From Xanthoparmelia taractica (lineage: Eukaryota > Ascomycota > Lecanoromycetes > Lecanorales > Parmeliaceae), in the NCBI GenBank assembly GCA_033085395.1, contig JANQBS010000025.1:1-64000 (forward strand): 64,000 bases of DNA, read 5' to 3'. Both the position numbers and the translations under genes were made by a program. The notes beneath the pieces were generated by a model. That model searched no databases and was not told the DNA's origin. It worked only from the letters and a program-made list of their open reading frames with translations. Numbering within the stretch: the first letter of the stretch is position 1; the number at the start of each line of letters is the position of its first letter. Below are positions 45,804 to 55,372 of this stretch, in pieces.

Positions 45804-46769
45804 CCGAGGATGTCAACGCAAAGGGTAGAACGTGCACGCCATTATTGGGTGCCCGCCAAATATTGCCTGACGAGAGTCTGAGCTATGTGATTTGCGCAAG
45901 ACTTCCAATGATCACAAGGCTGACGGCAGACTTCTTCGGAGGGCAGAACCGTCGGAGTCCCCTAACGTCTAGATACTGTGCAGGCACCAGTCACAGCAAG
46001 TCAGTATATGACGATGAGAGACCCCAGCCTAGCCTCTAGGCCTCATTTTGCCTTTGCATGCACGCATGAAATTCTTCCACGACCTGGTCTTGGTCCTGGA
46101 AGTAGCTGCTATCGCGCCTAACCCAGCTGGTACATACCAATCGATCGGGATCACATTCATATCCGCTCAATGGACTGTCGCGCACCAAAAAATCAAGTTT
46201 CAAAGAAGGGTTTGAGACTTGTGATCTGCGAAAGCAAGTCTTCTGATATCCTGGGACCCTTTGGCGAGACCAATTGCATCCAAGATATCCCGTCCGATTC
46301 GATATGACTTATGATTCCTGGCTTGTCTACTCTTTATTGGTGGAACTCAAGGCGACCTAGTGAGTAATGCTTCTGATTAATGACTTTCAACTTTGCATGT
46401 TCGACTAATCAGAACGAAAGGTCGATCATCAGCCGGCACACGGTACTGGGATAGGTCATGGTGGGTTGCGGGTAGGTATTTTCTCGGCTCGTAGGTCAGC
46501 CGCTCGCCTATGCACGTGGGCAACTCCCCTTTTCGGTATGGTTGAGGTAGGCGCCGAGGTATTCGGCAGCCACCTCATCAATTGGGAAGGTGCAAATGAA
46601 GATGCAGGTTGCACGTTCATCATTGTATGGAGTCCGATATGGCCGGTCCCTGGCGAAGGTTGAAATTTTTGAGTTGTTTTGAGTTGTTTTCCATTTAAAT
46701 AAGTACAGAGCAAGGGCAGAGCATCCTTCTGATCTTATCAAACACATCCATTCCATCTGCCTTGACAAA
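45804..46769. other. Intergenic, no gene seen
   Basis: About 970 bp; nothing beyond probable 3' and 5' untranslated sequence. Confidence 0.55.
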
Positions 46770-47815
46770 ATGCATTTTGGCGCATTATCTCTTGCTCTCC
46801 TTCCGTTGACTACGATAGCCACGAATGTCGTTCTCTCAAATGATGACGGCTGGGCCGAAATCAACATCAGGCAGTTTTACAACGCGCTCACAGCCGCAGG
46901 CGACTCGGTGGTCCTGAGTGCTCCTGCCGAGAACGAGTCGGGAACAGGTATCCAGTTGCCGTAGCATACTTTTCAATAAATCCAATTCTCATAAAGTACG
47001 TCAGACGCGCCAGCAACGCCGCTCATACAGCCCTGCGAGTTCGACTCTTGCGCCAGCGGATCTCCTGCTGAAGGCTACAATGCTTCCAACACACGCCTCA
47101 ATTATGTAAACTCGTTCCCAGTCACTTCGATGCGCTACGGCATTCAGAACCTGTCTCCAAAGTTCTTCGGAGGTGCGCCAGACATTGCGGTGGCGGGTTT
47201 CAACGTGGGATGTAAGCAATCTCACCTCTTTCTCCTACCAAGAATTAAAAAAGAGACAAAAAAAAGAAAAATAAAAAAAGCGCCCAAACCATCTAACATC
47301 ATCCCCTCCCAGCAAACCTCGGTCAAACCACCTCCGTGTCCGGAACCGTCGGCGCAGCCACAGAAGCCGCAAAAGAAGGCATCCCCGCCATCGCCTTCAG
47401 CGGCGCCACAGGATCCCAAACCGCATACACGGCGCCCGTGCAAACATACATGACTGTCTACGCAGCCTTATCAACGAACGTCACGCAAAGCCTCGTGGCG
47501 TCCGGCAAACCCTATCTCCCATCAAACATTTGGCTCAATGTCAATTTCCCGGCTGTGAGCAGCGGCGGCACCTGCTCGTCGCCTGCGGACTTCAAGTTCG
47601 TATTAAGTAGGATTTTTAGCGCGACGAGTGCGACGCCGAGGGATGTGAGTACGTGTGGGGGGACGAGGCTGCCAAGTGAGAGTGTTGTTGTTGGGACGGA
47701 GGGATGTTTTGTTAGTGTTAGTGTGGGGGATGCGACGACGAAGGGTGATGCGGTGGCGGCGGAGCAGGCGGTTGTGTTGGGGAAGTTGGGGGGGGTATTT
47801 TCTTGCTTGCCCTGA
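46770..47815 (+). CDS. SurE-like secreted acid phosphatase/nucleotidase, three exons
   Basis: Exons 46770-46947, 47005-47211 and 47313-47815 (introns 57 and 101 bp) give 295 residues. After a signal peptide (MHFGALSLALLPLTTIAT) the SurE core begins at once with NVVLSNDDGW, the metal-binding Asp-Asp motif. It goes on through VVLSAPAENESGTDAP (restored by the first join), DIAVAGFNVGSNLGQTTSVSGTVGAATEA (second join, with the N-x-G and SGTVGAA motifs) and GIPAIAFSG. SurE proteins are metal-dependent phosphatases acting on nucleotides and other phosphomonoesters; fungal secreted members are usually called acid phosphatases. The first acceptor was chosen because only TCAG/ACGCG keeps the frame. The gene lies between copper genes but has no direct copper link. 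Confidence 0.9.
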
Positions 47816-49849
47816 TGTGCATTGGGTTTACGCTGTGAAGGTTGCTTGATAGGTCCGTATGTACTTTCATCAAATGTCGTGTATAATTTCGAAGATGTGG
47901 TGGCATTCAGTTCGTTACTCGAGACGTTGCAGATTAGCGATTGTCAGCGCCACCAACCTCGTTCTTGTTATCTAAAACCGAAAAATATCGTACTGTATGA
48001 TTATCCCAATGAAAAGGCAACTCTCGTCCAGAATGCAGGCAGATGCCCACTCTCCATACCAGCATGTCCATCCATCCATCCGTCTCAACTAATGACCTTG
48101 AACAGCACAGGGAAGAAGCAGTAACGGCTGCCCTAGGGTCCCTGAGAGCTGTGCACCTCTACCTCAAGCTCCGCCTTCGCCGCAACCCTCGTCTCCAGCT
48201 TCACCCTCACATCATACCTCCCACCCTTTCCCTCCTTCCCTAATACACTCACAGTCAAGCCTTGGTCCATCTATTCATCACCTCTCTCTCAATATACACC
48301 CCGTTTTGCACACCTCACCCCCTCCCTCCTCTCTCCCTGGCCATACACCCACGCACCGCAACACCAGCCATTCATACAAATCCTCCTCCCTGGACACGCA
48401 CCCACTTAGCACCATCGGCCTCGCGCACTACCACTACCACGACCACGACCACTACCACCGCCCCTCCCTACCCCACCATCCCTCCCTCCCTGCCCTAGCG
48501 AGTGAGCGTCAGAAATATTCAAATTACCTAAAAGACCAACGAGCATCTCTGTCTAGGATATACAAGGTAGCTTAGCTTCTGACGGCTGAATAGAAGAACC
48601 CTTCTAGAGTGTGGTCTTGGTGTCTAAGATTGCTCTTGAATCCGATAGCACTACGTTACTTTAACTTACTTTACATTTATGTTACTTCATTTTTATCTAG
48701 CACGGGGATATATTTCTTTCTTAGATCGCTGTAAAGGTGGGGGTGGGGCGAGAGGGGGGTTGGTGAAGCTGGATGGGTCTCACTACTTGCAATGGAATAC
48801 TGGGAGGAAGAGAGGGTAAGGAAAGTTATCGAGCGGGATGTTTGTGTTTGAAATGTGTCTTTTGGGAGGGGGAGGGAAGGAAGGGGGGGAGTGGGGGGTT
48901 AGTGATGATTCTCGATCCGTTGGCAGATTGTGGTCTCCCCGGTTTGTTGATCATCAGTACATTTTCCCCAGAGACAGAGAGAGGGACAGATGGAAGACAC
49001 ACACACACACAAACACAACTTTTATTCAGGAAACTGGAAATCTCTAACCAACCAACCAACGCAATACACTTCGGGCACTCGCCTAAGTATACATGTTGTA
49101 TTTCTGCAGTTACGCTTCCGCGGGGAATAATTGAATGCATGTCCTCACCACTTTTCCTTTCTTGCGCTGCGCCGTCGATCAAGTATGCCTGCATCACTAC
49201 CCACTCTTCACTTGCCATTGCAGCAGCTTGAGCACAAGATGATGCAGACAGTCGTTGCCTCTTTCTTCGATCATTGAACCGTTGCTTGAACATATATCTC
49301 CAAGGCATGTATGTCCATCCAGCACGACTGGAAGATGGAGCACGCAAGCAAGAAATCATCGCCGATCGGCTCGGTGACCGCCGGGCATACATGTCAGTAG
49401 GGCAGCAATCCGCTTTCTCTAGCGTCCACTCGTCGCATCGCCATTGAAGATCCGTACATGGGAGTACTGCGGGGACCCAATGTATGTTGTACCTAAGCAT
49501 CTACTGGATGAACCCGACTGGGGCTAGAAACCACTTGCAGCGGACGTGCACCGCCCACCAAATCCCCCGCAATACTTACTTCCGGCTGCTACTCCCATAA
49601 GAGGCAGTTGATCGATGCCGCTGTCGGCTCCCTTCCCCTCATCCCGTGGTTTTTACCTACCTACAAATACCCTCTTGCCTCTCCATTTCTCCATTCTTGT
49701 TACATATCCTCCGTGAATACTTCAAAGTCACCACCAATTCAACATAAGGAAACAGCCGCATCACATATACTCTCCTCAAGTCGTCGACGCAAAACCCCGC
49801 CCCGCCTTCACTTCCACGAAATAGTGCACCCCCAACAGAACACAGAAAA
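47816..49849. other. Gene-poor stretch with simple sequence
   Basis: Contains a C/T-rich tract (about 48270-48490), a G/A-rich tract (about 48730-48900) and (AC)n near 49000. Long frames on the minus strand here run through the microsatellites and lack any domain. The right end is the promoter and leader of the metallothionein gene. Confidence 0.55.
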
Positions 49850-50037
49850 ATGGGTCAGTCAACCTATCCCTCTCCTGTACTGCGCTGGCCTCCTGTCTTC
49901 CCTAATTACTCCCTAATCTCTTCACTTCTCGCTCGCTCCTCTAACCATACCTTATTGACGCTGTTCCAGCTCCAGGATGCTCGTGTAGCTGCGGCAGCTC
50001 ATGCGCCTGCCCAAGCGGTCAGTGCAATTGCAAGTAG
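49850..50037 (+). CDS. Copper metallothionein, 23 residues, split by an intron after codon 1
   Basis: Exon 1 is ATG plus one base (49850-49853). A 116-bp intron (GTCAGT..TTCCAG) follows, then exon 2 (49970-50037, ending TAG). The 23-residue product has seven cysteines at 5, 7, 9, 13, 15, 20 and 22, all in Cys-x-Cys pairs, with only small or polar residues (Ser, Gly, Ala, Pro, Asn, Gln) and a final Lys. Size, seven Cys and lack of aromatic residues match the Neurospora-type copper metallothionein (25 residues, seven Cys), which binds about six Cu(I) ions. It would buffer copper in the cytosol. The initiation context is good (GAAAAATGG). Unspliced translation gives a longer frame with no features, so the spliced reading is preferred. 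Family-level similarity is strong, but the start exon carries little information. Confidence 0.8.
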
Positions 50038-50499
50038 ACATACATGTATGTACGAACGGTGGCCACAGACATATTTAATCGCAGGTCGGGATTAGCTGAC
50101 TACAACAGTGACAGGAGATAAAGCCGGCAAGAGGCTCTCTTGGAGAGATAGGGCGGGTGGTGCTGTCTCATTGTGAGGTTGTTGGAAGGGAGGGACGCAT
50201 TGACGTACGTTTGTGGGTTGTGTGTGTCACGCGGGTAGCTGGATTAGCAAGTCGGATTGGAAAGCTTCATTTATGTTTTTTCTGTCTTCGATGTCACGTT
50301 CTTTGAAACGCAATGGACGGTCTGTCCTTGAGGTGCTGGGAAGAGGTTGCGCGGTACCAGCAGTAGTACGAGTACATGAAGATATGCTTTCACCGCTATT
50401 GTTCTAAGCAGGAGTAGCATGCAATATTCTTACACTATCTACATCTCAGGGGTTCTTGCTCGTGGGGTATGGCACACATAATTTCCCGAAACCGCTCCT
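50038..50499. other. Convergent intergenic region
   Basis: 460 bp between the 3' ends of the metallothionein and BIM1-like genes. No gene seen. Confidence 0.6.
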
Positions 50500-51414
50500 T
50501 CACATGAGGCTCGCCATAAATGACACCGATCCGATCACCATGATCCCCACGAGTACGGTCAGCCCACCATATGGTTCAACGATCTGTGCTTGTGAAGTCC
50601 TAGCGGTGCTGGTAGTGGGAGAGGGAGAGGTAGTGCCGGTGCCGGTAGAAGTGGCCGAGCTTGAGGTTGCAGCTGCGGTGGCGGGGAGGGAGGAAAGCTT
50701 CGCGTCAGTCTGTTATCATGACATCTTGATTAGCGTTCTCTTATTCATACTAGTCTTGGGGCCTGTAACGATTACGAAAGAGTGGATCCTCTCACAACAT
50801 GTGCCAAGATCAGAAAGATAAATGGGACAGGGAGAACAAGAGTGGGGGAACTGCTTACGGTGTACGCGGCGGACAGACCCGTCACGTTCTTACAGCCACC
50901 GGAAGGCGCGTTTGTGCCGGCGACGAAGTTGACAGCGGAACACTGTAACAATCGGCATCAGTAAGGTGCATCCTGACCTCGAAAAAAACAATAAACAGGG
51001 GCTCACCTGGTACAAAATACCATCAGGCGCATCCGCCACAATCCCAACGACGCCCTTCGACCCAGCCCAAGTCGCAGGCACCTTAACATCCGTCTCGCAA
51101 AAGTCCCCAAGACCCGTTTGCTGAACCGCCGGCAACAGATTCGTCCAGTTCCCCGACGCCGTCTGGTCGAGCGTCGCGCGGAAGAGCCAGGTCGCGGCCG
51201 GGTGAACAGAAGTCACGTAAATGAAGTCGCCGTCGACGTGGAAGTTTGTGAGGTTGTCTTTTGAGAAGTCGACGGTGAAGCTGCCGCAGGGAGGGGTGCT
51301 TTCGAGATCGTCGTCGAAGCCTATGGTGGAGGGGTAGTGGAGGAGAAAGTGCGCTGTTGAGTGGCTGATTAGGAGGACTGTTAGGTAGATTGCTAAAGTC
51401 GTGAGGCGCGCCAT
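50500..51414 (-). CDS. BIM1-like (X325/LPMO-like) GPI-anchored copper-binding protein, three exons
   Basis: Exons 51414-51007, 50942-50859 and 50709-50500 (introns 64 and 149 bp) give 233 residues. The signal peptide ends ..HSTA, so mature protein begins with His22, as needed for a copper histidine brace. Then HFLLHYPSTIGFDDDLESTPPCGSF is the hallmark start of the BIM1/X325 family, followed by a beta-sandwich region with TSVHPAATW, PAVQQTGLGDFCE and GVVGIVADAPDGILYQCSAVNF. A Ser/Thr-rich linker and a hydrophobic C-terminus (LTVLVGIMVIGSV) suggest a GPI anchor. In Cryptococcus, Bim1 works with Ctr1 in copper acquisition; the same role is inferred here, supported by the nearby Ctr, reductase and metallothionein genes. 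The start is the ATG next to the hydrophobic core; frame further upstream lacks function. Confidence 0.88.
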
Positions 51415-52163
51415 TTGGGACTGTGATTTTGGTGAACTTGGATAGTTAAAAAGGACTATGGTGTTCAAGTCAAAAGAGAGTGTTGTTGTTGTAAAGACAA
51501 GTAGAATTGCAGATGGAAATACAGCGTGAAAGACTCGACAGTCAGCAAAGCTGACCTTCTAATTAGACATTGATGAGCCATTGCAGTGATCATCAGGCCG
51601 TAAGCAACAGTTGTGCGGCGACAGTCTCGAACGATCAGCTTTGTTGGAAGCGAATTCGGCCGACGACAACGTCTTGGCTGAGCAAGTGGCTGAGCAAGTT
51701 TGAGCAAATTATGTAGGTAAGTTAACGGTATTCAAACGGTATTTAACGGTTCTAATGTACCGTTACCGAGGCTAGCGCTGCCTCCCGGGGTACGCCCCCG
51801 GCGTCCTGCAAAACGCCGATGTCAATCACGTTAGCGAAACCTAGACGTTGTCTCATTCGTGCAAAACAAACCCGACCTTGTATTCTCATTCACTCCGGGC
51901 AAAGTCCCTATATCATCTCTCAAATCTCTTTCTCGCGTTTCTTCTCTGCCACTTCTGTGAATGACTATAGATGTTTCGTTGTAGTTAAGACTCTCAAGTC
52001 AATGCTCGTCAGAACATTTCGTTCATAGCCATGAAACCCTTATGTAATCTTACTGTTGAGCCTCACTGAAGCCCAAACAGCCTAGCGATGCCGGCAGCAT
52101 ACACGAGCACAACCCTGAGCGCAGCCGCGACTTTCTCCTCCCCCATCATCGCGCTGCCGGCAG
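51415..52163. promoter_or_regulatory. Divergent region between BIM1-like and CFEM genes with repeated motifs
   Basis: Three TGAGCAA copies (51679-51685, 51691-51697, 51701-51707) stand 10-12 bp apart. On the BIM1 strand they read TTGCTCA, and the last is a perfect TTTGCTCA, the yeast Mac1 copper-response element. At 51722-51764 ACGGTA/TAACGG words occur three times with one inverted TACCGTTA. Both clusters lie 265-350 bp upstream of the BIM1-like ATG. Confidence 0.55.
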
Positions 52164-52541
52164 TTAAACTGCAACCGTCCTGCATGTACAATTAATTGTA
52201 TTGTTCCGATTGGATTAGCTGACCCTTCTGGCTGCGACGACGTCTCCAACGATTGCGCCTGTCTAAACGTCCCGAAAGACGTCCTTGACTCTCTCGCCAG
52301 CTGCGTCAAAACCGTCTGGAAGTGCAATACTAGCGCCTACGCTGCAACTGCTAAAGGACTGTACGGACGCTGTTGCCGGAGCATCCATGGCACGGCAAGC
52401 TTTTCGCAGGCTTTTGTTGCGGGGTCTTCGGCCGCGGCGTCAAGGAACATGGCTACAGCGATGAGCTCTGCGAGCGTAAGACAGGGTATGGGCATGACAG
52501 GGACAACGGCGCTGAGCCGACTGCGAAAATCTTGGCGGTAA
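52164..52541 (+). CDS. CFEM-domain protein, 5' exon not resolved
   Basis: The frame from an acceptor-like CCGGCAG (ending 52163) to TAA at 52539-52541 encodes about 125 residues. It starts with a full eight-cysteine CFEM pattern: PACTINC, SGCDDVSNDCACLN, LASCVKTVWKC and LYGRCC. CFEM domains bind heme iron at the cell surface or when secreted. After it comes a Ser/Ala/Thr-rich tail, which could precede a GPI site, but no clear hydrophobic end is seen. The frame is closed upstream by TGA near 52110, and I could not find a convincing signal-peptide exon between 51800 and 52160. So the gene may have a missed first exon or may have lost its 5' end. It is divergent from the BIM1-like gene. Confidence 0.6.
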   Translation, partial: LNCNRPACTINCIVPIGLADPSGCDDVSNDCACLNVPKDVLDSLASCVKTVWKCNTSAYAATAKGLYGRCCRSIHGTASFSQAFVAGSSAAASRNMATAMSSASVRQGMGMTGTTALSRLRKSWR

Positions 52542-52846
52542 TGTGGAAACAATCTTTATAAGACTGACCTTCCTGTGGATTCTAGTTCCAGAAACGTACC
52601 TCGTGAGCTGCAGAGCCGGAGACAACGAGGGTTACTGAGGGATGGTTTAGGTATTATATGAATGGTAAGAAAAGAACCAAAGGCTCACATTCGTTCACAC
52701 CTGCAAAGGCACTTGAAGTTTGGCGAGAAAACGTCGGAAGGTCATTTAAGGTATAAAATCTTTGCTTTTACATATTCCACCCTCTCATCAATGACTGCGC
52801 AGTCTTATGCCATGATCACCGCCGCTTATTGTTAGGATTGCTGCAC
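52542..52846. other. Convergent intergenic region
   Basis: About 300 bp between the CFEM and 2-oxoglutarate oxygenase 3' ends; nothing seen. Confidence 0.6.
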
Positions 52847-54008
52847 TCAAGCATCAACATACAACTGCCCGACTCTCTTCCTGTGCAAGTCCAGCGCCGT
52901 CATGTCTCCATGCGCCCTTGGTCTGTCTGCCGTGATATATTTTTCCAAGGGCCTAACGCTCGTCTCTCGATCCGCCTTGAGGAAATACGAAATCGAATAC
53001 CGTTCCGGTAGGATCCTACTGGCTCTGGCATCTATCCTAATTGGCGTTATAACCTGGGGGATACCCGCTCGCAGATAGCCGTTCGTCAAATGCTCTAGAC
53101 TGTCGATAACATAGATGGACATCTCCGTTGGCATCTCCTGTTGGATAGGAATAAATGATCCCGGACAAGAGCGATCCTCAACCTCTAGACCCTCGGCTTC
53201 GTCTTGGAAGAGGAGATTCAACATGCTAAAGTCGGTATGAGGCCATGTACGTTGGTGTTTTCCGTCACTGAGTTTCTCGGTGGCGAGGGGTGAGTAATGG
53301 TTTAATCGGACTTCGTCGACCTTGGTGGCGAACCGGTTGACGAGCTCGCCTTCAGAAAGCTCGAGACCTTGTTCAAGATTTTGCATTATGTCCATACCAA
53401 CATTGTGGTAAGCTTCGAGAAAGTTTTCCATGAAATCGCGGAAACCAGGGATACTGGACGCCGAAGGCCATTTACTTGGGAACTGAAAATCTCCGGCTTT
53501 GCAGAAGTCGAAGTGCTCCTGGTGGGAGCCAGCATTTTAGTACGTCGCCCTGCTCCTGGGGGACAAGTAAACTTACTTTTTAATCCTCTAATCCTGAGGC
53601 ACCTCCCCCTCCTTATCCAGCATGTTGAGCTTTGAAGTCTTCTCTGACCCAACATAACTCCATCCTCGCTGCGGGTTGACATTGCGTTCATTGGGAATCG
53701 CTTCTTTCTCCTCCATGGGCAGTTTGAAGAATTTTTCACTCTATCGGCACAAGAATAAACATCAGCAGCGCGCTTTCTTTATTCTTGGGTTTGTAGCCAT
53801 CGAGGAGGCTACGAATTGGCGTGCAACCTACCCATGCATAGCACTCATTGATCAACTCCATTGGGATTTTGTGATTGACCAGTCTCACAGCACCGTTCTT
53901 CTGTAATTCTTGAGTTATCCTTGCCGCCAATTGCGCTTGCTCAAATTCTGTGCCATGATAGAAGTCGATGACGGGAACAGACAACGTGTTAGTCGCTCGA
54001 GACTGCAT
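52847..54008 (-). pseudogene. 2-oxoglutarate/Fe(II) oxygenase (isopenicillin N synthase-like), probably inactive
   Basis: Exons 54008-53832 and 53740 onward (91-bp intron) encode the N-terminal DIOX region (VPVIDFYHGTEF, NGAVRLVNHKIP, SEKFFKLPMEEK, NPQRGWSYVG). A last exon 53518-52847 encodes the core: EHFDFC, FRDFMENF, RLNHYSPL, TWPHTDFSMLNLLFQ with the HxD iron ligands, and ERYSISYF with the 2OG-binding Arg-x-Ser. Two problems stand out. The canonical donor (GTAAGT at 53576) leaves a TAG at 53588-53590 and a wrong phase; only a poor donor, GTGCCT at 53602, gives an open 328-residue protein lacking about eight residues. The distal iron His, expected in an HRV motif after NGYLRAG, is Pro in IPQV. 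So the iron site is broken. It is related to fungal isp7-like oxygenases. Confidence 0.7.
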
Positions 54009-55372
54009 GTACGTTTCTGTGTACTGTCTTGAGCACTGTGACCGAGTCGAGTCTTGAGGTGAACCTTAAGGATGATGAGAAAGAAAAGGAAGTCCAGGAG
54101 TTCATGTGGGGTTTATATGTAGGCAGCCTTCATAATCATGGCCGACCGAAGCCGATCAGGATGAGGCAGTCCTGATACAATGGCAAGTCTCACACCTGCC
54201 TCTTCTGTTGAACGAGTTCGGTCATGTTCGATCAAGAAGGGATTTGGAAACCCAGCTTCCTATATCAGCCTGCTGCTCGAAATCAATTCCAATCCAGGTT
54301 AAACTAAGGACGATGTAGCAACGGACCTCCTTTATATATATTAGGAAGGAAATGGTCGGTCATTCGTGTCCGGTCAAGAAGAAAGTCTAAAGAGATCTCA
54401 TACTTGTCCTTCCCACTTTCCGTACATGCACACGCCCTCAGAGTGGTATGATACATTCTTCCAAACGCCACATCATATTTGTTCAGTTATTTGCTTCACC
54501 CATCGAGGACAATAATCCCCAAACAAGTGTCAATTCCGAGGCACTTTTTTGATGCATGTCGAATTTGCAGATGTTTATACGATCTTCTGGACTGTGCAGG
54601 CACTTCTGCTAGCAGAAAACTCACTGGAAGATTAGAAGTTGAAACCAAGTACGGCGCTGCATGCCTTCTATCGCGTGGCCGAGAAACCAATCTGCTTGTC
54701 ACGGATGTCACCCAGCACTCAGATACCGGTGATGTAGGCACAGTGAGCAATATAATCGGTGCATACTGCCACCCCGGATTGACAAGAAGATTGACTAAGC
54801 ACTTCAATCTTTTAGGGCAGGGGGAAAATTTCCTGACCCTCTAGAGAGAACGGGTCCAACTTCTTCAATAGATAAAAGGCTTCCATGATGCAGACCAAAC
54901 CCCTGAAAACGCTGGATCTATTCCAAACGACTTTGCACATGTAAGTCACGCGGCAGTCAGACAGAGAACAGCTTCAAGTAAAATGCTATAGTGTACCCTC
55001 CCGTCATGCTCGACAAGCGCCAAGAGCATTAGGTGTGATCTGCAGTTTTTAGCAGCTAGCCATATATAGCATAGCTTTAGCGGGGCATTAGATCCTGCAG
55101 TAGAAGTAGGCTTCCCGGACAGATTCATCAATCAATGCTACCCCACCACCGTTCAAGCACTAAAGTCATTTCTCAATCTCGTGGTATGCCGAGCGGTTGT
55201 CCGCGGCCGTGACCACCTAAGACTCCACATCTTTTGTGTGTTCCAGCTGTCTTTCTGCCGCCAGATGCCACAAATCCTCTCCTTCAACAGAATTCATGCT
55301 GTGCGCGTATAAAACCCCACCACGCCTCCATTTCAAAGTCCATTCTTCGAGTATCAGGCCCACACCAATCAA
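54009..55372. other. Intergenic, no gene seen
   Basis: 1.36 kb of presumed promoter for the monocarboxylate-type transporter on the right and the oxygenase on the left. No supported gene. Confidence 0.55.

Noticed and set aside
48826..49500. 224-codon minus-strand frame
   Set aside because: It passes through an (AC)n microsatellite (Cys-Val run) and G-rich tracts; no domain or conserved motif.
49850..50095. 81-codon unspliced frame starting at the metallothionein ATG
   Set aside because: Unspliced reading has no motif, while splicing at GTCAGT/TTCCAG yields a canonical seven-Cys metallothionein.
51465..51707. 80-codon minus-strand frame upstream of the BIM1-like gene
   Set aside because: No features, and it overlaps the motif-rich promoter.
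52088..52200. Frame MPAAYTSTTLSAAATF.. as first exon of the CFEM gene
   Set aside because: It lies in a different frame from the CFEM cysteines, is not hydrophobic enough for a signal peptide, and no intron phase joins them cleanly.
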